A DNA stretch of 64,000 nucleotides, from the NCBI RefSeq assembly GCF_947487515.1, contig NZ_CANKWO010000001.1, positions 930,001 to 994,000 on the forward strand. The letters are read 5' to 3'. The stretch is from an uncultured Litoreibacter sp. (GTDB taxonomy: Bacteria > Pseudomonadota > Alphaproteobacteria > Rhodobacterales > Rhodobacteraceae). The notes under the pieces were generated by a model. That model made no database searches. It saw nothing but the letters and a program-made list of their open reading frames with translations, and was not told where the DNA came from. The translations under genes and the position numbers were made by a program. Shown here piece after piece: positions 46,470 to 54,851 of this stretch. Numbering within the stretch: the stretch's first letter is position 1; every line of letters begins with the position of its first letter.

Positions 46470-46842
46470 CGCGGAGCATTAGCCACGCTCGCAAAGCATG
46501 CCCCAACTGGACGCCCGCCCGTCACGATGGTCGTGCGGAGACGTGTTTGTGCATGCCCGAAAGCTGGCGGAGTGTGCATATCGCCGCGAATGGCAGCCTC
46601 GAGCCCTCTTTTCAAAAATGCTGCTGTGCAGCCAAGGCCCGCTTTCGGAAGGCGATCCAGAAAGCGGGCTGACATCATAGTATGAGTGTTTGCGGCTCCC
46701 CTGCCGACCTCCCCTTTCTTGGCATATCGGGCCGTCTCGGCCTCAGGGTTTCGACCTGCAGAGCATTCTTGGAAAGAGCCAGTTTTCCTTGGGTTAGGCT
46801 GAAATTAACGCCTAGTCTGCAAAATTGGGCCAAAATCAGGAC
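46470..46842. other. Non-coding stretch before the second Hint gene (373 bases)
   Basis: Short open frames on both strands have no recognisable content. The region contains a 10-base inverted repeat (46637-46669) and GC-rich, repeat-poor sequence that reads like decayed coding DNA. The last 40 bases are more AT-rich and could hold the promoter of the Hint gene. Confidence 0.5.
46637..46669. repeat. 10-bp inverted repeat upstream of the Hint gene
   Basis: GCCCGCTTTC (46637-46646) and GAAAGCGGGC (46660-46669) are perfect inverted copies around 13 bases. No T-run follows on either strand. Confidence 0.5.
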
Positions 46843-47952
46843 ATGAAGATGCCAGCCTATATTTCGGAGATCCATTACGACGGCAACAAGAACGTCGACT
46901 TCTTTGAAATCGCCGTGCCGGAAGGAACGGATGTTTCAGGGTATACCCTGTCGTTCTACGACGTCGGCGGAAATAGCTACGTTACCACGTCACTGGGAAC
47001 ACCAGTACAAACTCAATACGGCTATGACATCTATGTTGTCGACAACTTCACGATCACCCTTCCAGATTCCAGAAGTGGCCACGGTATCGCGCTGTCCGAT
47101 GGTGATGGTACCGTTATCCAGTTCGTGTCCTATGGCGATAGTCCATCCACAATCACGGGCATCAACGGTGCGGCGGACGGTTTAACAAGCACCTACATCG
47201 GTGCGGCCTCCAGCGGGTCGACGCTGGAAACCACGGATGGCGGCGCCACATATTCCGTCCAGAGTACCCCGAGTTCTGGTTCTATTCCCGGTGCTCCGAC
47301 CTGTTATGCCCCCGGAACATTAATCGACACACCCGACGGGCTGCGCGCGGTAGAAACCCTGCGCCCGGGTGATCCGGTGCTGACTATGGATCGCGGGGCC
47401 CAGCCGATCCGTTGGGTGCGCAGCAGTGATCATCCGCTGGATGACGTCAGAGAAAAAAACAAACCGGTGCTCATTCAGGCCAGTGCCCTTGGTCCGGGCC
47501 GACCCGCACGAGACCTGATTGTGTCGCCCCAGCACCGCGTTCTGGTCGGCGGAGGCGGGCAGTTACAGGGGTATTTCAAAGAGGAGGTCTTTGTGCCGGC
47601 AAAGTCACTAATCGAACTTCCGGGCATCCGGCACATGAAGGGCAAGACAGCAATCACCTGGATCCATTTTGCCTGTGACAACCACGAGGTTGTTGTGGCG
47701 AATGGCTGCTTCTCAGAAAGCCTCCTGTTGGGGCCAATGGTGTTGGGCGGTCTGACACAGGCTGAACGCCAGTCACTGATCGACATTTACGGATCTGTTC
47801 AGAGAACTGGTGAAGCGAAAAACGGCCCGGCGGCCCGTCCGAGCAAGACTGTTGGCCACGTCCGACGGATTCTTGCGAAGGGCCTGAACGAGAACAAGAA
47901 CCGCACCGCATGTCAGGGAGTGGAATATCGATCTGGCGATGGAACGATATGA
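46843..47952 (+). CDS. Lamin-tail-like plus Hint-domain protein
   Basis: This 369-residue protein has an N-terminal beta-rich region (about 1-140) with the opening PAYISEIHYDG and VDFFEIAVPEG...SGYTLSFYD, matching the pattern of bacterial lamin-tail domains. A Ser/Gly/Thr linker follows, then a Hint domain beginning at Cys154 (CYAPGTLIDTPDGLRAVETL), with ARDLIVSPQHRVLVGG and HEVVVANGCFSES. No classical signal peptide is seen. AGGA suits either ATG 46843 or 46849. Autocleavage at Cys154 would release the N-terminal domain. The flanks are non-coding. Confidence 0.82.
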   Translation: MKMPAYISEIHYDGNKNVDFFEIAVPEGTDVSGYTLSFYDVGGNSYVTTSLGTPVQTQYGYDIYVVDNFTITLPDSRSGHGIALSDGDGTVIQFVSYGDSPSTITGINGAADGLTSTYIGAASSGSTLETTDGGATYSVQSTPSSGSIPGAPTCYAPGTLIDTPDGLRAVETLRPGDPVLTMDRGAQPIRWVRSSDHPLDDVREKNKPVLIQASALGPGRPARDLIVSPQHRVLVGGGGQLQGYFKEEVFVPAKSLIELPGIRHMKGKTAITWIHFACDNHEVVVANGCFSESLLLGPMVLGGLTQAERQSLIDIYGSVQRTGEAKNGPAARPSKTVGHVRRILAKGLNENKNRTACQGVEYRSGDGTI

Positions 47953-48425
47953 AACTAGCAGATTGCAGGATGTGGCCCGACTCGGCTAAAACACGCCCGA
48001 CTAAAGCAATTTACTCGGTGGTTGCGGAGACTTCGCTTCGATTGGACATGGCAGCCATTAGTGCAAGCGAGGCGAAAGTTCAATTTGTCCCGCGCAGCCG
48101 ACGTCTATAAAAACCTTCATTCACCGACACGCTCCCCCGCCCACCACAAAGCACGCCAAACACCCCGTGCAGCGATAGGGACCGCGCGGGGGGGGACGTG
48201 TTCTCTGCCTAAGGAAAGCCCCAAAACCTCGGGGCAAAAACATAAGTGGCGGCGCCGCACATTGCGGAAATGCCAAACAGGGGTGTCAGCCCCTGCATCT
48301 TCAAACGCATGCGTCATGCAGATGGCCCTTGTCAGGGGCCCTGTATTCCACGAGCTATGTTTCAACGTCGAGGGGCAAGTTCTACCCGCCCCCCGTTAAT
48401 CTATAGATAAGCCTGCGTGCGCCGC
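47953..48425. other. Non-coding, hairpin-rich stretch downstream of the Hint and SulP genes (473 bases)
   Basis: The region lies between two convergent genes. 47953-48120 looks like decayed sequence. From 48218 to 48340 four stem-loops follow in close succession: GCCCC/GGGGC (48218-48235), CAGGGG/CCCCTG (48278-48295), GCATG/CATGC (48307-48319) and GGCCC/GGGCC (48324-48340). A run of eight or more G lies at about 48187. No open frame here is convincing. Confidence 0.6.
48215..48240 (-). terminator. Possible terminator beyond the SulP gene
   Basis: On the minus strand GCCCC, an 8-base loop and GGGGC are followed by TTTCC. It is 190 bases beyond the SulP stop, past three other hairpins, so it would end a long 3' untranslated region. 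The T-run is short. Confidence 0.4.
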
Positions 48426-50102
48426 TTAGTGACCGCCCGCCATAACGCCGGTTTTGACCGAGTAATTCACCGCGACCTCATAGTCTGGGTCGTCGTCGCT
48501 ATCGACAATCAACTGGCCTGCGTTGGTCAGCAGCTCGTGGCAATCGCGGCTCAGGTGGCGCAGTTGCACCGCTTTGCCCTCGCCCTCGTATTTGCCCGCA
48601 ATCGCCTCGATCGCTTGCAGCGCCGATTGGTCCGCCACGCGGCTGCCGGCGAAGTCGATGATCACGCTGTCGGGGTCCTCATGTGGGGTGAACAGCTCTG
48701 CGAAGCCTTCGGCAGACCCGAAGAACAGCGGGCCTTGCACCTTATAGACCTTGGTGCCGTCCTCCATCATGTCGACCTCGGCGTGGATGCGGCGCGCGTT
48801 TTGCCACGCATAGGCCAGCGCCGAGACGATCACCCCAACCACAACCGCGATGGCAAGGTCATACATAACCGTGGTGACCGTCACCAACACGATCACAAAG
48901 GCATCCACCCGCGGCGCCTTGCGCATGATGTTGAACGAGTTCCACGCGAAGGTGCCGATCACCACCATGAACATCACGCCCACCAATGCGGCCAGCGGGA
49001 TTTGCTCAATCAGCGGCGAGGCCACCAGAATAAACGCCAGCAAGAACAACGCCGCCGCGATGCCCGCCACACGGGTGCGGCCGCCGGATTTCACGTTGAT
49101 CATGGATTGCCCGATCATCGCACAGCCGCCCATGCCGCCAAAGAGTCCTGTCACCGTGTTTGCCACGCCTTGGGCCACACATTCTTGGCTGGCACCGCCG
49201 CGCTTGTTGACGATTTCGCCCACAAGGTTCAACGTCAGCAGGCTCTCGATCAGGCCGATGGCCGCAAGGATCAACGCGTAGGGGGCGATGATGACAAGCG
49301 TGTCCCAAGTGAAATAAGCCAATAGGTCGCCGTATTCACCCGTTTGCGTGGAAATCGGCATGAAGGTGAACGGCACATGGAACGACGGCAATCCGCCCGA
49401 AATCGGCGACAAATCCCCGACCCGCGGCACGTCAATGCCAAAGCCGATGACGATCAACGCCACGATCCCAATGCCCGCAAGCGGCGCAGGGATCACCGAT
49501 GTCACCTTAGGCGTCGCCCAAATGATGCCCATAGTCAGCACCGTCAGGCCAAGCATCATGGCAAGTGGCGTGCCACTCATCCACACAGGATCAGCCGCTT
49601 TCTCGCCCAGCTCAGCCGCGTCATGTATTTGAAACTGGCTCATCTGCGCCAAGAAAATAACGATCGCCAAGCCATTCACAAAGCCCAGCATCACCGGATG
49701 CGGCACCAGCCGGATAAACTTGCCCAGCTTGAAGATACCCGCCGCAATTTGCAGCACCCCCATTAAGATCACCGTGGCAAACAAATACTCAACGCCATGG
49801 GCTGACACCAAGGCCACCATGACAACCGCCAAGGCCCCCGTCGCGCCCGAAATCATCCCAGGTCGCCCGCCGATACATGCGGTGATCAACCCAACGATGA
49901 AGGCGGCATACAGCCCCACCAAGGGGTGAACTCCCGCCACAAAGGCAAAGGCCACGGCCTCGGGCACCAAAGCCAAGGCCACGGTCAGGCCGGACAGAAT
50001 TTCGATGCGCCACCGCGCAGCGCCCATGGGGCCACTGGGCGCGAGGCTCAATTCGTTCAAAATCGGGTTCTTGGCGAGGGACGCCATCAGCTTGTTGGTC
50101 AC
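48426..50102 (-). CDS. SulP-family anion transporter with STAS domain
   Basis: This 558-residue SLC26/SulP membrane protein has 10-14 membrane segments. Landmarks are the GLYAAFIVGLITACIGGRPGMISGATGA motif region (split across the first helices), the NVKSGGRTRVAGI stretch and a C-terminal STAS domain (about 440-545, DSVIIDFAGSRVADQSA). Members carry sulfate or bicarbonate, usually with sodium or protons; the substrate is not evident here. The start is GTG 50102 with AGAGG 7 bases upstream. The gene is divergent from mtnP. Confidence 0.92.
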   Translation of the reverse strand: MTNKLMASLAKNPILNELSLAPSGPMGAARWRIEILSGLTVALALVPEAVAFAFVAGVHPLVGLYAAFIVGLITACIGGRPGMISGATGALAVVMVALVSAHGVEYLFATVILMGVLQIAAGIFKLGKFIRLVPHPVMLGFVNGLAIVIFLAQMSQFQIHDAAELGEKAADPVWMSGTPLAMMLGLTVLTMGIIWATPKVTSVIPAPLAGIGIVALIVIGFGIDVPRVGDLSPISGGLPSFHVPFTFMPISTQTGEYGDLLAYFTWDTLVIIAPYALILAAIGLIESLLTLNLVGEIVNKRGGASQECVAQGVANTVTGLFGGMGGCAMIGQSMINVKSGGRTRVAGIAAALFLLAFILVASPLIEQIPLAALVGVMFMVVIGTFAWNSFNIMRKAPRVDAFVIVLVTVTTVMYDLAIAVVVGVIVSALAYAWQNARRIHAEVDMMEDGTKVYKVQGPLFFGSAEGFAELFTPHEDPDSVIIDFAGSRVADQSALQAIEAIAGKYEGEGKAVQLRHLSRDCHELLTNAGQLIVDSDDDPDYEVAVNYSVKTGVMAGGH

Positions 50103-50285
50103 GCTGCTGCCTCTTGTTCAGGTCACAAATATCGATGAGTTGCGGGCCTGTTAGCCTAGACAAGCGCGGATTGCACGGAATACTTGGTGTGACGTCTTAG
50201 GGATATATCGAACGGTGCATTTCCATCCGGTTAACCTTGGGACAATATGCACCGGCTTAAGAACTTTCAGACCAAGGACACAGAC

Positions 50286-51161
50286 ATGGCAGACACAATG
50301 ATCGGCGTGATCGGGGGCTCCGGCTTGTATGAGATCGACGGGTTGGAAAACCCCCAATGGCGCAGCGTGGACACCCCTTGGGGCGCGCCTTCGGATGCCA
50401 TTCTGACCGGAAGGCTGGACGGGGTGAACATGGCCTTCCTGCCGCGCCACGGGCGCGGCCATGTGCACTCGCCAACCACAGTCCCCTATCGCGCCAATAT
50501 CGACGCGCTGAAACGCATTGGGGTGACCGACGTCATCTCCGTATCCGCCTGCGGCTCCTTTCGTGAGGAAATGGCACCTGGGGATTTTGTCATTGTAGAT
50601 CAATTCATTGACCGAACCTTTGCGCGCGAAAAGTCCTTCTTTGGCACCGGCTGCGTGGCGCATGTGTCAGTCGCGCACCCCACCTGCCCGCGCCTTGGTG
50701 CGGTCTGTTTTGAGGCGGCCAAAAACACCGGCATCAATGTCCACAAGGGCGGCACTTATTTGGCCATGGAAGGCCCGCAATTCTCTACGCTGGCCGAAAG
50801 CAAAATGTACCGTGACAGCTGGGGGGCGGATGTGATCGGCATGACCAATATGCCCGAGGCCAAACTCGCCCGAGAGGCCGAGCTGTGCTACGCATCCGTC
50901 GCCATGATCACCGACTACGACAGCTGGCACCCCGACCACGGCGAGGTCGATGTAACCCAAATCATCGCCACCCTGATGGGCAACGCCAGCAAGGCCCGCG
51001 ATATGGTCGCCAAGCTGCCCGCCCTGCTTGGGGCCGAGCGTGACGGCTGCCCGCACGGCTGCGACCGCGCGTTGGAATATGCGATTCTGACGGCTCCGGA
51101 TGCGCGTGATCCATCGCTGGTGGCAAAACTCGATGCTGTCGCGGGGCGGGTCCTTGCCTAA
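50286..51161 (+). CDS. mtnP: S-methyl-5'-thioadenosine phosphorylase
   Basis: This 291-residue nucleoside phosphorylase cleaves methylthioadenosine to adenine and methylthioribose-1-phosphate. Motifs are IGVIGGSGLYEIDG, the PRHGRGH phosphate/substrate loop, AMEGPQFSTLAES and a C-terminal DYDSWHPDHGEVDV segment. AAGGA lies 7 bases before ATG 50286. The adenine product can be salvaged by the apt product encoded shortly downstream. Confidence 0.95.
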   Translation: MADTMIGVIGGSGLYEIDGLENPQWRSVDTPWGAPSDAILTGRLDGVNMAFLPRHGRGHVHSPTTVPYRANIDALKRIGVTDVISVSACGSFREEMAPGDFVIVDQFIDRTFAREKSFFGTGCVAHVSVAHPTCPRLGAVCFEAAKNTGINVHKGGTYLAMEGPQFSTLAESKMYRDSWGADVIGMTNMPEAKLAREAELCYASVAMITDYDSWHPDHGEVDVTQIIATLMGNASKARDMVAKLPALLGAERDGCPHGCDRALEYAILTAPDARDPSLVAKLDAVAGRVLA

Positions 51162-51738
51162 AGCCATAAGGGCCGTGCTTGCGGGGGTGGCTCTCTTTTT
51201 CGCCCCCAGCATTTGGTTGCATCTAAGCACGCCCATGGTGTCGCCCGCCAAGGCCACCCCAGCTGACGCCGCCCTCATCTTTGGCGCCGTCGTGCGGGCG
51301 GGCGCAATCACCCCGCTGCACCAAGAACGCTTGGACGCAGGAATTGCGCTCTACCACAGCGGGGCCGCAGCCCGATTGGTCGTGTCCAACACCGCTGCCG
51401 CGGCTGAGGTCATGCACAGCTATCTCCTTTCCCAAGGCATCCCCGCCGAGGCCATCGAGCGCGATCCCCAAGCCGAACGCAGCCCCGACACCTGCGCCTT
51501 TGAGGCGGGCCAAGGCACGGGGCGCTCGGTGATCCTCGTCAGCCAACGCTTCCACCTGCCCCGCCTCGCGCTTCATTGCCGCCGCTACGCTCTGGATCCG
51601 CAGTATGTAATCGCCGATAGCCACAGCCGCGCGCCCAGCCCGCTGGCCACCAAAGTTCGCGTGCGAACGGGGCGGTTTTTGCGCGAAACCTTCCTCATCT
51701 GGGGCACATTGCTCCGCATCTACCCTCACAAACCCTAA
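51154..51738 (+). CDS. YdcF-like (DUF218) membrane-anchored protein
   Basis: This protein of about 194 residues has an N-terminal membrane anchor or signal (about 5-24) and a DUF218/YdcF domain: [14 protein letters not shown] near the start, then [30 protein letters not shown] and [20 protein letters not shown]. The start is uncertain: TTG 51154 overlaps the mtnP stop and has GGCGGG upstream, while ATG 51133 or GTG 51175 are alternatives. Family members (ElyC, SanA) act in envelope metabolism. It lies between mtnP and apt. Confidence 0.82.
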   Translation: MPKAIRAVLAGVALFFAPSIWLHLSTPMVSPAKATPADAALIFGAVVRAGAITPLHQERLDAGIALYHSGAAARLVVSNTAAAAEVMHSYLLSQGIPAEAIERDPQAERSPDTCAFEAGQGTGRSVILVSQRFHLPRLALHCRRYALDPQYVIADSHSRAPSPLATKVRVRTGRFLRETFLIWGTLLRIYPHKP

Positions 51739-51805
51739 GCCTAAACCTTTCCCCTTCCCGCGCCCTCAGGTATCCGAAGGCGCACACAACCTTCCGGAGC
51801 CCAAA

Positions 51806-52345
51806 ATGGCACAGCAAAAGCAGGTCAAAGACTACATTCGCACCATCCCGAATTTCCCGCACGAAGGGATCATGTTTCGCGATGTCACGACGTTGTTCTT
51901 GGATGCCCGCGGGTTTCGCATGGCGGTAGATCAACTGCTGCACCCCTATGCGGGCCTCCGCTTTGACAAGGTCGCGGGCCTTGAGGCGCGGGGGTTCATC
52001 ATGGGCGGGGCTATCGCGCATCAACTCTCGGTGGGTTTTGTGCCGATCCGCAAGAAAGGCAAACTGCCGGGAAAAACCATCGAACAAAGCTATTCGCTGG
52101 AATACGGGGAGGCCACGATGGAGCTTCATGAGGACAGCCTTCAACCCGGAGAAAAAGTCCTGCTGGTCGACGATCTTCTCGCCACTGGCGGCACAGCAGA
52201 AGCCGGCATCAAGCTTATCGAAAAGCTGGGCGCCGAGGTCATCGGCTGTAGCTTCATCATTGATTTGCCCGATCTGGGAGGCCGCCAAAAGCTGGAGACC
52301 ATGGGCCAAGATGTTCATGTCTTATGCGAATTCGAAGGCGACTGA
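51806..52345 (+). CDS. apt: Adenine phosphoribosyltransferase
   Basis: This 179-residue type I phosphoribosyltransferase makes AMP from adenine and PRPP. The PRPP-binding motif [10 protein letters not shown] is at residues 121-130, with [17 protein letters not shown] and the IRKKGKLPG flexible-loop region before it. GGAG precedes the ATG. Together with mtnP, 67 bases beyond the YdcF-like gene, it completes adenine salvage from methylthioadenosine. Confidence 0.97.
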   Translation: MAQQKQVKDYIRTIPNFPHEGIMFRDVTTLFLDARGFRMAVDQLLHPYAGLRFDKVAGLEARGFIMGGAIAHQLSVGFVPIRKKGKLPGKTIEQSYSLEYGEATMELHEDSLQPGEKVLLVDDLLATGGTAEAGIKLIEKLGAEVIGCSFIIDLPDLGGRQKLETMGQDVHVLCEFEGD

Positions 52346-52398
52346 GCGCAGTTCAGCCGCAATTTTACCATGGCCCAGCAGAGGGTCAGGTCAGCGCG

Positions 52399-53817
52399 CT
52401 ATCGATTTTGGTCAACCACTGCCCCGGGGTTCATAATGCCCTTGGGGTCCAGCGAGGCTTTGATCGCGCGCATTGCCGCCAGTTTCGTCGCATCGCCATA
52501 GCGGTTCAAATCCGCAACCTTCATGCGCCCGATACCGTGCTCTGCCGAGAACGACCCATCAAATTCGGCCACCAAGTCATGCACCAGTCGCTTCACTTCA
52601 CCCCGTTGGTTTTCATAGGCATCTCGCGACATGCCGCGCAGGGGGAAGACGTTGTAATGCAAATTGCCATCGCCCAAATGGCCAAAGCAATTCACACGAA
52701 AATCCCCAAGCTGCGCCAAGGCCTTCCCCGCTTTCTCGATAAACTCGGGGATGCGACCAACAGGCACCGAAATGTCATGCGACGAAATCGAGCCAATCCG
52801 CTTGTTCGCCTCTGGGATGCTTTCTCGAATGGTCCAAAAAGCCTCGCGCTGCGCTCCTGATTGCGCGATCACACCGTCGCTGACCAGATCGCGGGCCAAT
52901 GCTGCTTCGAACAGGCCCAGCAATGCCTCGGACGCTTCAATACCCGCAACACAGCCCACATCAACCAAAACCATCCACTCTGGAGTGTTCTCAAAGGGGG
53001 CGCGCACATCGGGCCCCACTTCCGACAGGAAATCCAACCCCATATGATTTATCAGCTCAAATGCAGACACTTGGTGCCCCAGAAGATCCCCCGCCAAGGC
53101 CAATAGATCCAAAGCCGCAGCCGGATCGCGCACGACCATCAAAGCTGCCCCCACGCTTGCGGGTTTCGGGAACAGCTTCAACGACGCGGCAGTGATAATC
53201 CCTAATGTCCCTTCCGCCCCGATCAACAGGTGGCGCAGGTCATATCCGGTGTTGTCTTTCTTCAGCCGCGACAATCCGTGCATGATTGAGCCATCCGGTA
53301 GCACAGCTTCCAAGCCCAGACATAATTCCCGCGTGTTGCCATACCGTACGACATTTACCCCGCCCGCGTTGGTCGACAAATTGCCACCAATCCGCGCAGA
53401 GCCTTCCGACGCCAGCGACAATGGGAACACTCGGTTCGCCTCATCGGCGGCGTTCTGAACATTTTCCAAAATGGCCCCCGCTTCGGCGACCAAAACATTC
53501 TCGGCGGGAAAGATGTCCCGAATTCGTGTCATACGTTCCAGCGACAGGATCACCGGTGTCACGCCTCCCTCCAACACCTGCCCCCCGACAAGGCTGGTGC
53601 CGCCGCCGTAAGGCACAATGCCCACGCGCGCATCCGAGCACGCCCGCACCACAGTGGCCACATCTTCTACGCAATCAGGGGCGATCAGCAGCCCGCCGTT
53701 CCCGCGGTATCGCCCGCGCGGCTCGGTTAAATAGCTTTCACTCAACTCGCGAAACGCGCTGTTGGGAAGCTTGGAGGCCAGCTCGGTCGTTAGGGCATCG
53801 GTCACAGAATTTAGCAT
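52399..53817 (-). CDS. FAD-linked oxidase (GlcD/D-2-hydroxyacid dehydrogenase type)
   Basis: This 472-residue flavoprotein has the PCMH-type FAD domain with VPYGGGTSLVGGQVLEGGVTP and ARIGGNLSTNAGGVNVVRYGN, and a C-terminal FAD-oxidase domain with GHLGDGNLHYNV and SAEHGIGRMKVADL. Likely substrates are D-lactate, glycolate or D-2-hydroxyglutarate; the sequence does not decide. It is a single-gene unit with no GlcE/GlcF partners, so it is probably not the three-subunit glycolate oxidase. Confidence 0.92.
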   Translation of the reverse strand: MLNSVTDALTTELASKLPNSAFRELSESYLTEPRGRYRGNGGLLIAPDCVEDVATVVRACSDARVGIVPYGGGTSLVGGQVLEGGVTPVILSLERMTRIRDIFPAENVLVAEAGAILENVQNAADEANRVFPLSLASEGSARIGGNLSTNAGGVNVVRYGNTRELCLGLEAVLPDGSIMHGLSRLKKDNTGYDLRHLLIGAEGTLGIITAASLKLFPKPASVGAALMVVRDPAAALDLLALAGDLLGHQVSAFELINHMGLDFLSEVGPDVRAPFENTPEWMVLVDVGCVAGIEASEALLGLFEAALARDLVSDGVIAQSGAQREAFWTIRESIPEANKRIGSISSHDISVPVGRIPEFIEKAGKALAQLGDFRVNCFGHLGDGNLHYNVFPLRGMSRDAYENQRGEVKRLVHDLVAEFDGSFSAEHGIGRMKVADLNRYGDATKLAAMRAIKASLDPKGIMNPGAVVDQNR

Positions 53818-54059
53818 GGTTTGTTATTACCCAGCAGCGCGACAAGGGAAACATAAATCCGAATATTGCTGGCAGCCATGTATCGGCAAGAGGCACGCAT
53901 CGACGATCTTTGCCCCCAGCGGAATGTTGTATCAAAGCCAAAACCGCCTGAAGCCGGACAAAGCAGGCGCCAACGAATATACTCGCCTCACCATGAGCGG
54001 TGCCGTAAACTCTAAGACAGCGTATTCTGGCGCTGCAACGGGATTGGGAGATCGTCCGA

Positions 54060-54242
54060 ATGTTGAAATATATCTATCCAGACGGAAGCCATTGTTACCG
54101 CGCAATTCATACAGCCCATGCTGTCTATCGAGACGAGGAAGGCAAGTTGATCGCCCGCGCAGAAAAATCTGATCAAAGTGGGATGTACGAGTTCGAGATA
54201 AAGGGTTTCGAAATCTTGCAACCCGGTGTTTTCTACGAATAA
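54060..54242 (+). CDS. Possible small hypothetical protein
   Basis: This 60-codon frame starts at ATG with GGGAG 9 bases upstream. The product is hydrophilic with a plausible beta-rich pattern (MLKYIYPDG, GMYEFEIKGFEI). Codon use and base composition are more AT-rich than in the neighbouring genes, as across the surrounding 53.9-54.2 kb. No family is recognised. It may be real, recently acquired, or a chance frame in non-coding DNA; without it the gap 53818-54266 holds nothing I can name. Confidence 0.4.
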   Translation: MLKYIYPDGSHCYRAIHTAHAVYRDEEGKLIARAEKSDQSGMYEFEIKGFEILQPGVFYE

Positions 54243-54266
54243 GGCCTCGCGGCAGCTAAGCCACGC

Positions 54267-54851
54267 TTAGCCAACATCCGTTTTCCCGCGCCGATCACTG
54301 CGGAGGTTGGAGAACAACACATGGTTGCGCCAGCGCCCGTTGATTTGCAGATAACTTTGCGCAACACCTTCGTATTTGAAGCCGGATTTTTCCAACACCC
54401 CGCGCGAGGCCGCGTTTTCGGGAAGGCAGGCAGCCTCGATACGGCTGAGGTCCAGCGTGGTGAACGCAAAATGCACCATTCCCCAGATCGCCTCGCGCAT
54501 ATAGCCGTTGCGAGCGAACCGTTGCCCCATCCAATAGCCCAAAGTTCCCGACTGAGCGGGGCCACGCCGAATGTTGTCCAAGGTGATCGCCCCGATCAAC
54601 GCCTTGTCCTCGCGCCGCTCCAAAAACACCGGAACCGCATTGCCGTTACTGACCGACCGCTGCGCCCAATACACCCGATTGGTGAAACTTTTACGTGTCA
54701 GATGGTCCGTCGCCCAAGCTGGCTCCCAAGGGGTCAGGAACTCCAATGACGTAGACCGTAAAGACGCCCATTCGCGGTAGTCCCCATGCCCCGGCAGACG
54801 CAGCGTCAGACGTTCCGTCTCGATACGGATCTTCCGCTTGCGGCCGAACAT
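54267..54851 (-). CDS. RimJ/RimL-type GNAT acetyltransferase
   Basis: This 194-residue acetyltransferase has the RimJ-like opening ETERLTLRLPGHGDYREWASLR, the acetyl-CoA loop MGQRFARNGYMREAI and NAASRGVLEKSGFKYEGV. RimJ-type enzymes acetylate N-terminal alpha-amino groups of proteins. The ATG shares one base with the stop of the M16 peptidase (TGATG), so it is the last gene of the thrC unit. Confidence 0.92.
   Translation of the reverse strand: MFGRKRKIRIETERLTLRLPGHGDYREWASLRSTSLEFLTPWEPAWATDHLTRKSFTNRVYWAQRSVSNGNAVPVFLERREDKALIGAITLDNIRRGPAQSGTLGYWMGQRFARNGYMREAIWGMVHFAFTTLDLSRIEAACLPENAASRGVLEKSGFKYEGVAQSYLQINGRWRNHVLFSNLRSDRRGKTDVG

Noticed and set aside
46421-46680. Short frames of 60-85 codons on both strands upstream of the Hint gene
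   Set aside because: They overlap each other, and one overlaps the end of the flavin reductase gene. Neither has a clear ribosome-binding site or family resemblance.
48022-48399. A 125-codon plus-strand frame in the gap after the Hint gene
   Set aside because: It runs through the four hairpins, is Arg/Pro/Ser-heavy and has no recognisable content; non-coding DNA is the better reading.
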